From Aeromicrobium sp. Leaf350 (GTDB taxonomy: Bacteria; Actinomycetota; Actinomycetes; Propionibacteriales; Nocardioidaceae), in contig NZ_CAKASL010000001.1 of NCBI RefSeq assembly GCF_916858655.1, positions 1,054,001-1,118,000 of the forward strand: a stretch of DNA of 64,000 nt, in the 5' to 3' direction. Position 1 is the stretch's first letter, and the number at the start of each line of letters is the position of its first letter. Below the pieces are notes generated by a model. It had not been told where the DNA came from and did no database searches. It saw only the letters and a list, made by a program, of their open reading frames with translations. Of this stretch, positions 38,324 through 48,936 are shown piece by piece. The position numbers and the translations under genes were made by a program.

Positions 38324-39235
38324 TCAGGCGGGATCCCGCGCCACGAAGGTCTCCGCGTTGCGCGGCATCCCCTTCACCGCCGAGTCGGACGGGTCCTTGC
38401 CGAACGACTCCAGCTGCTCGTCGAGCTCGCCCGTGAGCTCGATGTCGCGCCACCGCATCACGACGCCGGCGGCCGCGTCGACCGAGGCGCGGTCCATGAG
38501 CTGCACGTGCAGGTGCGGCATCGAGCTGTTGCCGGTGTTGCCGACCGACCCCAGCACGTCCCCGACCTCCAGCCGGTCGCCCTCGCCGACGCGCGCCGAG
38601 CCCTTCTTGAGGTGGGCGTACGCCGCGAACGTCCCGTCGCCGTGGTCGACGACGACGTGGTTGCCGAGCACCCTCCCCGTGCCGGCGGCCTCCCGCCACA
38701 GCGCCTCGAAGGTGAACATGTAGGCGAAGCCCTGCCAGGTGTTGCGGGCCCGGTGGTCGCGCTGGCCGTCGCGCACCCGCACGACCGTGCCGCCCGCCAT
38801 GGCATGGATCGGCTCGCCGAAGCACGGGTACGCCTCGGGGCGGCTCGAGCGCAGGGCCCACCGCACGATCTCCGGCGTGGTCGGCCCCGAGGTTCCGCAC
38901 ACGTCGATCGCGCCGTACTGGCCCCGCGTGCGCGTGCCGTGGCTCGGCAGCTGCTGGCCGGGTCCGTTCACCGAGACCCAGCGGCCACGGACGGGCGGGG
39001 CCAGCTCGACCGGCTCCTGCACGTCGAGGTCGTGGCGTGGCGCGACGCCCACGAGGAGCGACAGCACGACGAACGGCACGCCGTAGACCACCAGCGCGCC
39101 GAGCGCCCCGCCCGGCAGCCCGAGCCCCGACAGGCCCGGGAGCACCGCGGTCAGCACGTCGGCCACCAACAGCGCCGCGAGCAGGAGCATCAACGCGTCC
39201 CACAGCGGGCGCAGGCCCGCGATCATCCGTCTCAC
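38324..39235 (-). CDS. M23-family (LytM-type) membrane metallopeptidase
   Basis: 303-residue protein with two N-terminal membrane helices (about residues 12-32 and 44-64) followed by an external M23 peptidase domain: zinc ligands in SHGTRTRGQYGAID and the catalytic HLHVQ near residue 255, with HGDGTFAAYAHLKKGSARVGEG between. It probably cuts peptidoglycan cross-links or acts as a LytM regulator. GTG 39235 follows GGGGGA; an ATG three codons later is also possible. Confidence 0.88.
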   Translation of the reverse strand: MRRMIAGLRPLWDALMLLLAALLVADVLTAVLPGLSGLGLPGGALGALVVYGVPFVVLSLLVGVAPRHDLDVQEPVELAPPVRGRWVSVNGPGQQLPSHGTRTRGQYGAIDVCGTSGPTTPEIVRWALRSSRPEAYPCFGEPIHAMAGGTVVRVRDGQRDHRARNTWQGFAYMFTFEALWREAAGTGRVLGNHVVVDHGDGTFAAYAHLKKGSARVGEGDRLEVGDVLGSVGNTGNSSMPHLHVQLMDRASVDAAAGVVMRWRDIELTGELDEQLESFGKDPSDSAVKGMPRNAETFVARDPA

Positions 39236-39266
39236 GTCAGTCCCCCAGGTGTCGGTCAGGGCTCGA

Positions 39267-39911
39267 TCAGGGCTCGGTCGGGGCGAGCGTGACCGCCGGC
39301 CCCTCCTCGGTCAGACGACCCCGGAGCCAGGCCCGATGCACGATCAAGCCGGCCACCAGCGACCCCATGGTGCCGAGGAAGAGGTCGCCCAGCGTGTCCT
39401 CGTAGAGCCGGTTCGGCAGCGCGTCCCAGCGGTGCAGGAATGCGAAGTACTCCGCGATCTCCCACGCCAGCGCGGCGGTGACGCCGAAGGCGAGCGACCG
39501 CTCGAGCACCGCGGCGCGCGTGGCCTTGCGCGGCATCGTCAGCAGCAGCACCGCGACGACGAGCAGGCCCGTGTTGAAGAAGTGCATCCAGTCGTCGAAC
39601 CACCAGATGCGGTCGTACAGGTCGAGCCGGTTGCCGAGGATGTCGGAGAAGCACGGGATCGTGATGCAGAGGTCCGCGAGCCACGGGAACGACATGCGCT
39701 CGCGCCAGTACAGCGCCCACAGCAGCGGCAGCGTGAAGGCCAGCGCCGGATAGCCGACGGCCCGCCACCAGGCGCCCTTGTCCTGCATGTTGCCCATGTC
39801 CGGAGCGATGAGTGCCCCGACCAGCAGGACGAGCAGGATCGCCTTCGCGGCGATGTCGAGCTGTCGGACGGTGGAGTCGAGGCGGCTCCGGGGCTCCAGG
39901 TCGCTGTCCAT
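39267..39911 (-). CDS. Membrane protein, DUF2238-like
   Basis: 214-residue protein with five or six membrane helices. Conserved charged motifs sit at helix edges: DDWMHFFNTGLL (about residues 109-120), WEIAEYFAF and YEDTLGDLFLGTMGSLVAGL, the pattern seen in DUF2238/YjdF-type proteins. Function unknown. It lies 31 bp upstream of the M23 peptidase gene on the same strand, so the two may be co-transcribed. Confidence 0.75.
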   Translation of the reverse strand: MDSDLEPRSRLDSTVRQLDIAAKAILLVLLVGALIAPDMGNMQDKGAWWRAVGYPALAFTLPLLWALYWRERMSFPWLADLCITIPCFSDILGNRLDLYDRIWWFDDWMHFFNTGLLVVAVLLLTMPRKATRAAVLERSLAFGVTAALAWEIAEYFAFLHRWDALPNRLYEDTLGDLFLGTMGSLVAGLIVHRAWLRGRLTEEGPAVTLAPTEP

Positions 39912-39950
39912 CCGTCGACCCTACCGATCCCCGTCGTCGCCCAGCCCCGG

Positions 39951-42230
<2,280 letters not shown>

Positions 42231-42252
42231 GCGCTCATCGTATCGGTGCCGC

Positions 42253-42831
42253 TCAGCGGCCCATCTGCTCCCAGGTCGCGTCGATGCCCGACCTCACGTC
42301 GACCTCGAGCACGCCCGCCACGTCGGGGCTCGAGATCTCCCGGGCCACGTACCGTGCGACGAACTTCTTGACCTCGGCGTCGACGCCGGCGGCCTTGCGC
42401 ACGACGCTCGCCCGCAGGCCGTCGGCCTTGAGGTCCATGCGGATGTCGCGGGCCGACGGCGGCGTCACGTCGATCACGATGCGCAGGTCGTCGGTCGCCC
42501 GCGCGTGCACCGTGATGGGCACCACGAGGTCGCCGTGGAAGTGGTGCTTGTCGACCTGGAGGTCGAGCTCGAAGTCCAGGTGGACGGGCAGCATGACGGC
42601 GTAGACGACCTCGTCGTTCGCGACCGACCGCACCACCGGCTCCCCCACGTCGCCGTGGGCCGTGACCTGCGCGACCCGGCCGGGACCGACGCCGATCGGT
42701 CCGAGCTCCATGGGCCTGCCGGCGACCTGGCCGATCGCGGCGAGGATGCGGTCCTCGGTCACGGCGGCGCGGAAGAACGCCTCACCGAACTCGGCGTACG
42801 AGCAGAACGGCGTGGGTGTGACCTCCGTCAT
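42253..42831 (-). CDS. Conserved hypothetical protein (192 aa)
   Basis: Not recognised as a named family. It is a soluble protein with alternating hydrophobic strands ([20 protein letters not shown], then [23 protein letters not shown]), suggesting a beta-rich lipid- or ligand-binding domain, then a charged helical C-terminus. It starts at ATG 42831 ([20 protein letters not shown]) and lies 22 bp upstream of purL, in the same direction. Confidence 0.65.
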   Translation of the reverse strand: MTEVTPTPFCSYAEFGEAFFRAAVTEDRILAAIGQVAGRPMELGPIGVGPGRVAQVTAHGDVGEPVVRSVANDEVVYAVMLPVHLDFELDLQVDKHHFHGDLVVPITVHARATDDLRIVIDVTPPSARDIRMDLKADGLRASVVRKAAGVDAEVKKFVARYVAREISSPDVAGVLEVDVRSGIDATWEQMGR

Positions 42832-42852
42832 GTCGCGACAGTAGCCCAGCGA

Positions 42853-43650
42853 TCAGTCGTGCGGGGCCGCTTCCGGGGCCTCGAGCGCCGGGCGGGTCGT
42901 CGGCGGACGACGACGCGACCCCGGGATGCGCGTCGCGAGCGAGCTCAGCGGCTCGACGGCGTTGTTGAGCACCGCGACCGCCTGGTTGAGGGTCGGGATC
43001 GCGGCGCCGAGCATGTCCACGCGCGGCACGAGGGCCTCGAAGGTCTCCCCCAGCTCGACCAGACGGTCGAGCGTGCCACCCGGACGCAGGAGCGTCTCGA
43101 GGATGCCCTGGTCGGCGAGCAGCTGCTCCAGCAGGCCGCCCTCCGCCAGGATGCGGTCGAGGGGGCCACCCTCCTCGAGCAGGCGGTCGAGCGCGCCGTC
43201 CTCCTCGACGATGCGCTCCAGCGGACCGTCCGGCGCGAGCAGCCGGTCGAGCGGGCCGCCGGGGGCCAGGAACCGGTACAGGGCACCGTCCTCGGCCAGC
43301 GCGCGGTCGAGCGGGCCGCCGGCCTCGAGCAGGCGGATGAACGGGCCGTCCTCCGACGCCATCCGGTCGAGCAGACCGTCACGGGCCAGCGCCTTGCCGA
43401 TCGGACGGTCGTCGGCCGTGAGCTCGGCCAGCGTGTACGCCAGCCCGACGGGTCCGTGCTCGTCCTCCATGATCCGGCTGATGCGGTCGAGCAGACCGCC
43501 CTCGGAGAGGATCTTCGACAGCTGGGTGGCGTACCCGCCGTCGCGGAGCAGCGGCCCCTGCGGCGACACGAAGTAGCCGAGCGCGAGCGTGGTCTGGGTC
43601 GCGGCGACGGTGACCCGCACCGGGAGCACGGCGAGCTGGCGGAGGTCCAT
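42853..43650 (-). CDS. Protein with about 12 exact decapeptide repeats
   Basis: 265-residue protein. A hydrophobic N-terminal segment (about residues 6-30) is followed by a run of 10-residue units from about residue 82 to 201 with no indels: Gly at every tenth position (92, 102 ... 192) and Arg, or rarely Gln/Thr, four residues later, consensus GPLDRLLAED. Two degenerate units precede it (near residues 32 and 52). The tail is Pro/Arg-rich. No family is recognised with confidence. The repeats probably form a regular solenoid or series of short helices; the membrane-proximal start suggests envelope attachment. ATG 43650 is chosen over the longer frame. Confidence 0.75.
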   Translation of the reverse strand: MDLRQLAVLPVRVTVAATQTTLALGYFVSPQGPLLRDGGYATQLSKILSEGGLLDRISRIMEDEHGPVGLAYTLAELTADDRPIGKALARDGLLDRMASEDGPFIRLLEAGGPLDRALAEDGALYRFLAPGGPLDRLLAPDGPLERIVEEDGALDRLLEEGGPLDRILAEGGLLEQLLADQGILETLLRPGGTLDRLVELGETFEALVPRVDMLGAAIPTLNQAVAVLNNAVEPLSSLATRIPGSRRRPPTTRPALEAPEAAPHD

Positions 43651-43717
43651 GGCCGTCAGCGTAGGGCGGCCGGCGGGCCGTGTCACTCGGTGTGACGACG
43701 CAGCTCGAGCGCGAGCG

Positions 43718-44347
43718 TCAGAGCGAGCCCGCGAGGGCCCCGATCAGCGCGAACAGGGCCACGACCATCGAGATCGGGACGAGCCACAGGGCGGCGATCG
43801 TGAGCGAGATCGACCAGCCGATGCGCGGTGGCGCGAAGTTGCGGGCACGCCGCAGGTCCTCGACGCCCTCGATCCAGCGGGCCGGCATCGTCACGCCGCG
43901 CCACGCGCCCCGCAGCCGGGAGAACACGCGCGACCCGCCGCCGCCGGCGATCTGCTGGAGGATCCCGCGGGTCTCGTCGGCCCGGTCGCTCATCTCGACC
44001 ATGATGCCGAGCTCGGTGGCCAGGGCGACCGGGTCGTCGACGGCCTTGACGACCTGGTGGCGGCGCCATCCGAAGGCTGCGGCGACGGCTGCCATGGCGA
44101 CGGCGACGACGAGGCCGACGACGCGGAACGCACCGTCGGCGGCGATCGCGACGATCGCGGTGACGACGATGAACGGCAGCGGGAAGGCGAAGAGGATCGC
44201 GGTGGGGATGCGCAGCACGCGCACGGCCACGACCAGCAGCTGGGCAGCGCGCTCGGCGGCCTGCCCCGTGCTCGTGTCGATCCGGGACGTCACGCGTCCC
44301 GCAGCCTCGTTGGTCCTACGACCCCAACCTCGTGCGCGCTCACCCAC
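43718..44347 (-). CDS. Hypothetical membrane protein (209 aa)
   Basis: Not recognised. Two closely spaced helices at about residues 50-70 and 75-92 and one or two at the C-terminus (about 180-205) flank a cytoplasmic domain (VDDPVALATELGIMVEMSDRADETRGIL). The N-terminus is basic. GTG 44347 is the start. It is divergent from the EamA transporter and lies 67 bp upstream of the decapeptide-repeat gene, in the same direction, so the two may share a transcript. Confidence 0.65.
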   Translation of the reverse strand: MGERARGWGRRTNEAAGRVTSRIDTSTGQAAERAAQLLVVAVRVLRIPTAILFAFPLPFIVVTAIVAIAADGAFRVVGLVVAVAMAAVAAAFGWRRHQVVKAVDDPVALATELGIMVEMSDRADETRGILQQIAGGGGSRVFSRLRGAWRGVTMPARWIEGVEDLRRARNFAPPRIGWSISLTIAALWLVPISMVVALFALIGALAGSL

Positions 44348-44392
44348 GGCACCAGCCTACGGATGCGGCGGAAGCAGGAGTACCGTCGCGCC

Positions 44393-45250
44393 GTGGCGGT
44401 GACCCTCGCGCTGATCTCGGCGCTGACGTACGGCGTGAGCGACTTCCTCGGCGGGATCTTCTCGCGGCGGGCCAGCGCCTGGCAGATCTCGGTCTGCGGC
44501 CAGTCGTCCGCGGCCGTCGTCACCTGGGTCGCGGCGCTCCTGCTGGCGGGCGACCCCACGCGGGACGACCTCCTGCTCGGAGCCCTCGCCGGCGTGGGCT
44601 CGGGCTTCGGCATCGTCTTCCTCTACCGCGGCCTCGCGCACGGTCGGATGGGCGTCGTGGCCCCCGTCTCCGCGGTGGGCTCGGCGCTCGTCCCCCTGGC
44701 GGTCGGGCTGGCGCAGGGCGACCGGCCGTCGGCCCTCGCGGTGTTCGGCGTCGTGTGCGCGTTCCCGGCGATCTGGCTCGTGGCTCGGCCCCCCGAGGAG
44801 TCCGACGGCCCGCTGACCGACGACGACGCCGCGACGCCCTCCTCCAGCGGCCTGGTCGACGGCGTGCTGGCGGGGCTCGGTTTCGGCCTGCTGTTCGCCG
44901 CGCTCGGCCAGGTGCCCGACTCGGCCGGCTTCGTGCCGCTCGCGATCGCCAACTCGACGGCGATCCTCGCGGTCATCACCGTCGCCGTGACCCTGCGGGA
45001 GGCCTGGGTCCCGCGCACCAGGGCCGCCGCCCGCGGTCTGCTGCTCGGGCCGCTGAGCTTCATCGCCTCGGGCACGTTCCTGCTGGCCACGCACCACGGG
45101 CTGCTGTCGATCGTGTCGGTCATCGCCGCGCTCTACCCCGCTTCGACGGTGCTGCTGGCGTGGCTCGTGCTGAGCGAGCGCATCGGGCGGGGCCAGGCGG
45201 TGGGCCTCGGGGCCGCGGCCGTCGCCGTGTCCCTCGTCGCTCTCGGTTAG
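44393..45250 (+). CDS. EamA/DMT-family transporter
   Basis: 285-residue inner-membrane protein with ten predicted helices in two EamA repeats, the second starting near residue 155 after the acidic loop TDDDAATPSSS. It begins VAVTLALISALTYGVSDFLGG, like many homologues, hence GTG 44393 with AGGAG 12 nt upstream; ATG 44363 is an alternative adding ten basic residues. Substrate unknown (drug/metabolite exporter type). xth follows 9 bp later. Confidence 0.85.
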   Translation: MAVTLALISALTYGVSDFLGGIFSRRASAWQISVCGQSSAAVVTWVAALLLAGDPTRDDLLLGALAGVGSGFGIVFLYRGLAHGRMGVVAPVSAVGSALVPLAVGLAQGDRPSALAVFGVVCAFPAIWLVARPPEESDGPLTDDDAATPSSSGLVDGVLAGLGFGLLFAALGQVPDSAGFVPLAIANSTAILAVITVAVTLREAWVPRTRAAARGLLLGPLSFIASGTFLLATHHGLLSIVSVIAALYPASTVLLAWLVLSERIGRGQAVGLGAAAVAVSLVALG

Positions 45251-45259
45251 GTTCGATCC

Positions 45260-46045
45260 GTGCGCATCGCCACCTGGAACGTGAACTCCATCCGCAGCCG
45301 CATCGACCGCGTGGTCGGCTTCCTGGAGCGGCACGACGTCGACGTGCTCGCGATCCAGGAGACCAAGTGCCGTGAGGACCAGTTCCCCGGTCTCGAGCTC
45401 AGTGCCCTCGGCTACGAGGTGGCGCACTTCGGCCTGAACCAGTGGAACGGCGTCGCGCTGATCTCCCGCGTGGGGCTGGAGGACGTGCAGCGCCAGTTCG
45501 CCGACGACCAGCCGCAGTTCGCCGACGTGCTCGAGCCGCGCGCGATCGGGGCCACGTGCGGCGGCGTGCAGGTGTGGAGCCTGTACGTGCCGAACGGGCG
45601 CGAGCTCGACCACGAGCACTACACGTACAAGCTGGCCTGGCTCGAGCGGCTGCGCCAGCAGGGCGAGGCGTGGCTCGCGGCGGACCCTGACGCCCAGATC
45701 GCGCTCACGGGCGACTGGAACATCGCGCCGGAGGACGACGACGTCTGGGACATGGCGGTCTTCGAGAACCACACCCACGTCTCCGAGCCGGAACGCGCCG
45801 CGTTCCGCGCGATGGTCGAGACGGGCTTCACCGACGTCGTCCGCCCCCACACCCCGGGCCCCGGCGTCTACACGTTCTGGGACTACCAGCAGCTGCGCTT
45901 CCCGAAGCGCCAAGGCATGCGCATCGACTTCCAGCTCTGCTCCCCCGCCCTCGCGGCCCGCGTCAGCGGCGCGTGGATCGACCGCGAGGAGCGCAAGGGC
46001 AAGGGCGCCAGCGACCACGCCCCGGTCGTCATCGACCTGGACTGA
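45260..46045 (+). CDS. xth: Exodeoxyribonuclease III
   Basis: AP endonuclease and 3'-5' exonuclease for base excision repair. The 261-residue EEP-fold protein starts RIATWNVNSIRSR, with QETKCRE (metal Glu), LYVPNGRE (catalytic Tyr region), GDWNIAPEDDD and terminal SDHAPV (catalytic His). The start is GTG 45260, 9 bp after the EamA gene, suggesting co-transcription. It complements mutY in the same repair pathway but is not linked to it. Confidence 0.94.
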   Translation: MRIATWNVNSIRSRIDRVVGFLERHDVDVLAIQETKCREDQFPGLELSALGYEVAHFGLNQWNGVALISRVGLEDVQRQFADDQPQFADVLEPRAIGATCGGVQVWSLYVPNGRELDHEHYTYKLAWLERLRQQGEAWLAADPDAQIALTGDWNIAPEDDDVWDMAVFENHTHVSEPERAAFRAMVETGFTDVVRPHTPGPGVYTFWDYQQLRFPKRQGMRIDFQLCSPALAARVSGAWIDREERKGKGASDHAPVVIDLD

Positions 46046-46079
46046 GGGTTTCGGCACCTGACCGCCGTCGGTGGTGACG

Positions 46080-46110
46080 GACAAGCAGGCATGGACCACC
46101 CAGCGGGGTG
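46080..46110. repeat. Dispersed 31-bp repeat, copy 2
   Basis: 29 of 31 positions match 37029-37059 in the same orientation. Copy 2 lies 34 bp after the xth stop and ahead of the convergent tmsB. It contains the same CACCC/GGGTG mini-hairpin. Confidence 0.75.
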
Positions 46111-46140
46111 CGGATCCGGTCAGCCGACCGCCCGCCTCCA

Positions 46141-46197
46141 GATGTGTGCACTTACCGACCCTGTCGAGGTCGAACACGGTCGGTTGGCGCACACATC
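46141..46197. terminator. Two-stem hairpin between xth and tmsB
   Basis: GATGTGTGC (46141-46149) pairs with GCACACATC (46189-46197), and inside it ACCGACC (46154-46160) pairs with GGTCGGT (46178-46184). It is a strong bidirectional terminator candidate at the convergent junction and part of the same repeat unit as 46080-46110. Confidence 0.65.
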
Positions 46198-46207
46198 GTG
46201 CGGGGGC

Positions 46208-47470
46208 TCACCAGGTGGGGCGGAGGGGGAACCCGCTCGTGCCGTCCTCGTGGGGCTTGACGGCCAGGATGTGGTGGAGCTCGATCTCGTCCTCCTCGAA
46301 GGCCAGGCGGGAGCCGGCCATGTAGAGGCCCCAGACCTTCGCGGTGCCGAGCGAGACCTCGCCGAGCACCTCGTCCCAGTTCTCGACAAGGTTGCGGTTC
46401 CAGTCACGCAGGGTCAGCGCGTAGTGCTCGCGGATGTTCTCGCTGTGGCGCACCTCGAGGCCGGCGTCGTGCGCCTCCGAGACGATGCGCCCCACGCCCG
46501 TGAGCTCGCCGTCGGGGAACACGTAGCGGTCGATGAAGGCGCCGGCGCTCGCGGGCGAGGTGTTGTTGTCGCGCGTGATGCAGTGGTTGAGCAGGCGTCC
46601 GCCGGGCTTGAGCTTGCCCTCGATGAACGAGAAGTACGAGCCGTAGTTCTTGACGCCGATGTGCTCGGTGAGGCCGATCGAGCTGATCGCGTCGAAGTCG
46701 CCCTCGGTCACGTCGCGGTAGTCGAGGAACCGCACCTCGGCACGGTCGTCGAGGCGCTGCTCCTTGATGGCCTGCTGCGCCCACACGGCCTGCTGCTCCG
46801 AGAGCGTGACGCCCAGCGCCTGCACGCCGTAGTGCTCCGCGGCGTGGCGCACCATGCCGCCCCACCCGCAGCCGAGGTCGAGCAGGCGCTGCCCGGGCTT
46901 GAGGTCGAGCTTGCGGCAGATCAAGTCGAACTTCTCGGCCTGCGCCTGCTCGAGCGTCGCGTCGAGGTCGGGGAACACGGCGCACGTGTACGCCATCGAC
47001 GGACCGAGCACGAGCTCGTAGAACCGGTTCGAGACGTCGTAGTGGTGGTGGATCGCCTCGGCGTCGCGCTGGCGGCTGTGCCGCCAGCCCTCGAACGCCC
47101 GCCGGGCGCGCGAGAGGTGCTCCTCCGGCGGCGGCGTGGGGGCGATGAGGTTCGCCAGACCCAGGCTGCGCAGCACCTTCACCAGCTCGCCCGGCGGCGG
47201 CAGCTTGAACGTCAGCCGGCTGCGGAAGTGCCGCATCAGCTCGTACGGGTCGCCCGGGTGGATGCCGTCGATCTCCAGGTCGCCGGAGACGTAGGCGCGG
47301 GCGAAGCCCAGGTCGCCCGGGTGCGACATCAGGTAGCGCAGCCCGCGCTCGTTCAGGAGGCGCACGGTGTAGGGCGAGTCCACGTCGCCACCCGCGCTGC
47401 CGTCGTAGGCCTCGAACCTGAAGGGCATCCCGTGCCGCATCAGCGTGCCGAGGGCGTCAGAGATCGTCAT
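46208..47470 (-). CDS. tmsB: SAM-dependent fatty-acyl methyltransferase (TmsB-like)
   Basis: 420-residue member of the cyclopropane-fatty-acid synthase family. The SAM site is LLDLGCGWGGM (about residues 202-212), with the family blocks HYDVSNRFYELVLG, EHIGVKNYGSYF and FPDGEL. Pairing with a FAD oxidoreductase through an ATGA overlap is the arrangement of actinobacterial tmsA/tmsB (BfaB/BfaA; compare M. tuberculosis Rv0447c/Rv0449c), which make 10-methylstearic acid from oleoyl chains. TmsB would add the methylene at C10. Plain cyclopropane synthase is the alternative. Confidence 0.85.
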   Translation of the reverse strand: MTISDALGTLMRHGMPFRFEAYDGSAGGDVDSPYTVRLLNERGLRYLMSHPGDLGFARAYVSGDLEIDGIHPGDPYELMRHFRSRLTFKLPPPGELVKVLRSLGLANLIAPTPPPEEHLSRARRAFEGWRHSRQRDAEAIHHHYDVSNRFYELVLGPSMAYTCAVFPDLDATLEQAQAEKFDLICRKLDLKPGQRLLDLGCGWGGMVRHAAEHYGVQALGVTLSEQQAVWAQQAIKEQRLDDRAEVRFLDYRDVTEGDFDAISSIGLTEHIGVKNYGSYFSFIEGKLKPGGRLLNHCITRDNNTSPASAGAFIDRYVFPDGELTGVGRIVSEAHDAGLEVRHSENIREHYALTLRDWNRNLVENWDEVLGEVSLGTAKVWGLYMAGSRLAFEEDEIELHHILAVKPHEDGTSGFPLRPTW

Positions 47471-48828
47471 GAGTTCCTCACTGCCTTGTCGTACAGGGAC
47501 GTCAGCCGACCGTCGGGGTCGTACTGCGTCCGCAGCTCGTCCATCGTCGCGGTCCCGTAGAGCCGCGCGAAGGTCTCTTCGTCGTAGAAGGCCTCGGAGT
47601 ACAGGGACTTGTGCCCGCCGAGCCCGTTGACCGCCGTCTCGACCGCCCGGTTCACGCTGCCGGGCTCCGCGTCGGCCGGGACCACCACGGTTCCCCAGAA
47701 GCCGGCGTTGACGTAGATCGCGCCGGTCTCGAGCGGGTACGACGACCAGTCGCGGGTCGTGCGCAGCGGGCAGAGCCACACGGGGCGCATGCCGACCTCG
47801 GCGTCGAACCAGCTCAGGAACTCGGGCAGGGCCTCGAGCGGCACCTCGATGTCCTGGATCACGCGCTCGCGGCCGGGCACCTTCTTGATCTTGTCGAGGG
47901 TCTTGATGATGCCGAGCTTCGTGTCGAGCCCGACGAGCCGGTGGTAGACGTCGCTGCGACGCCAGCGGCGGGGCCACACGCGGCGGATCCACGGGTTCTG
48001 CGCGCCGAACGCGCCGGAGCACCAGAACCAGTCGGTGTCCCAGCGCCACAGGTAGTCGAGCATCGACAGCCCGTCGGTCTCCTTCTCCTGGATCGACCGG
48101 AAGTAGATGTCCTGGCCCGTGTAGTCGCTGAGGTCGATCGGCGCGTCGGTGAACTCGGCGAGGCTCAGGTAGATCTCGTCGGGGCTGAAGGCCGTGCCGT
48201 CGAGCCCGTCGACGCGGCGGCCGTCGTGCTCACCGGTCTCGCCGATGTCGTGGATGGCCTTCACGGCGTCGTCGGCCGAGTCGAACCGCACGTGGCGGAG
48301 CGACACGCGCTCCGGCACGCGCTCGAGCTTGATCCGCAGGCGCGTGGCGTAGCCGAGGCTGCCGTAGGAGTTGGGGAACGCGGTGAACAGGTCGGCGTGC
48401 TCGCCCTCCGGCCCGATCGTGAGGATCTCGCCCGAGCCCGTGAGCACGTCCATCTCCAGCACCGACTCGTGCGGCAGGCCGTTGCGGAACGAGGTCGACT
48501 CGATGCCCAGGCCCGTGACGGCTCCGCCGAGCGTGATGGTGCGCAGCTGCGGCACGACGTAGGGGATCAGGCCGTGCGGGAGCGTCGCGGCGACGAGGTC
48601 CTCGTAGGTGCACATCCCCTGGACGTCGGCGGTGGCCGCGTGGGCGTCGATCGCGATGACGCCGTCGAGGCCGGAGACGTCGAGGCCGGGCCCGACCGAC
48701 GAGGAGCGCGGGCGGAAGAGGTTCGAGGTGCGCTTCGCGAGGCGGACCGGGGATCCCGGAGCGATCGCGGCGTAGGAGTCACGGAGTCGGGTCACGGCCT
48801 CGGCGTGCTGCTCCCAGTCCTTCACCAC
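47467..48828 (-). CDS. tmsA: FAD-binding oxidoreductase (TmsA-like)
   Basis: 453-residue VAO/DprE1-like flavoprotein: N-terminal FAD_binding_4 domain (GVIAIDAHAATADVQGMCTYEDLV, then RTITLGGAVTGLGIES) and a C-terminal substrate domain. It is proposed to reduce the 10-methylene acyl intermediate made by TmsB to the 10-methyl fatty acid. The two genes overlap by 4 bp. Tandem GTG codons at 48828 and 48825 are both possible starts. A CATAAT -10 lies 5 nt upstream, implying a leaderless or nearly leaderless mRNA. tmsC is not present. Confidence 0.85.
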   Translation of the reverse strand: MVKDWEQHAEAVTRLRDSYAAIAPGSPVRLAKRTSNLFRPRSSSVGPGLDVSGLDGVIAIDAHAATADVQGMCTYEDLVAATLPHGLIPYVVPQLRTITLGGAVTGLGIESTSFRNGLPHESVLEMDVLTGSGEILTIGPEGEHADLFTAFPNSYGSLGYATRLRIKLERVPERVSLRHVRFDSADDAVKAIHDIGETGEHDGRRVDGLDGTAFSPDEIYLSLAEFTDAPIDLSDYTGQDIYFRSIQEKETDGLSMLDYLWRWDTDWFWCSGAFGAQNPWIRRVWPRRWRRSDVYHRLVGLDTKLGIIKTLDKIKKVPGRERVIQDIEVPLEALPEFLSWFDAEVGMRPVWLCPLRTTRDWSSYPLETGAIYVNAGFWGTVVVPADAEPGSVNRAVETAVNGLGGHKSLYSEAFYDEETFARLYGTATMDELRTQYDPDGRLTSLYDKAVRNS

Positions 48829-48833
48829 CCCAG

Positions 48834-48885
48834 ATTATGACGTCGTGTCACCGGAGCAACAGGGTGTCGTTGCACACAGCAACGA
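48834..48885 (-). promoter_or_regulatory. tmsAB promoter and candidate operator
   Basis: On the minus strand CATAAT (48839-48834) is a good -10, five bases before the first GTG. Upstream, a perfect 7-bp inverted repeat TCGTTGC-ACACA-GCAACGA (48867-48885) forms a 19-bp palindrome suited to a dimeric regulator. It could instead be a weak terminator for the upstream pirin gene, but it has no T-run. Confidence 0.5.
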
Positions 48886-48936
48886 ATTTCGCTCTCAGCG
48901 CAACCCGGGGGCGCCGCAAGGACCCGGTTCGAGAGC

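Noticed and set aside
43048..43407. 30-bp periodic DNA suggestive of a CRISPR-like array
   Set aside because: The period is codon-level repetition of a decapeptide in a coding frame; there are no conserved repeat/unique spacer pairs and no cas genes.
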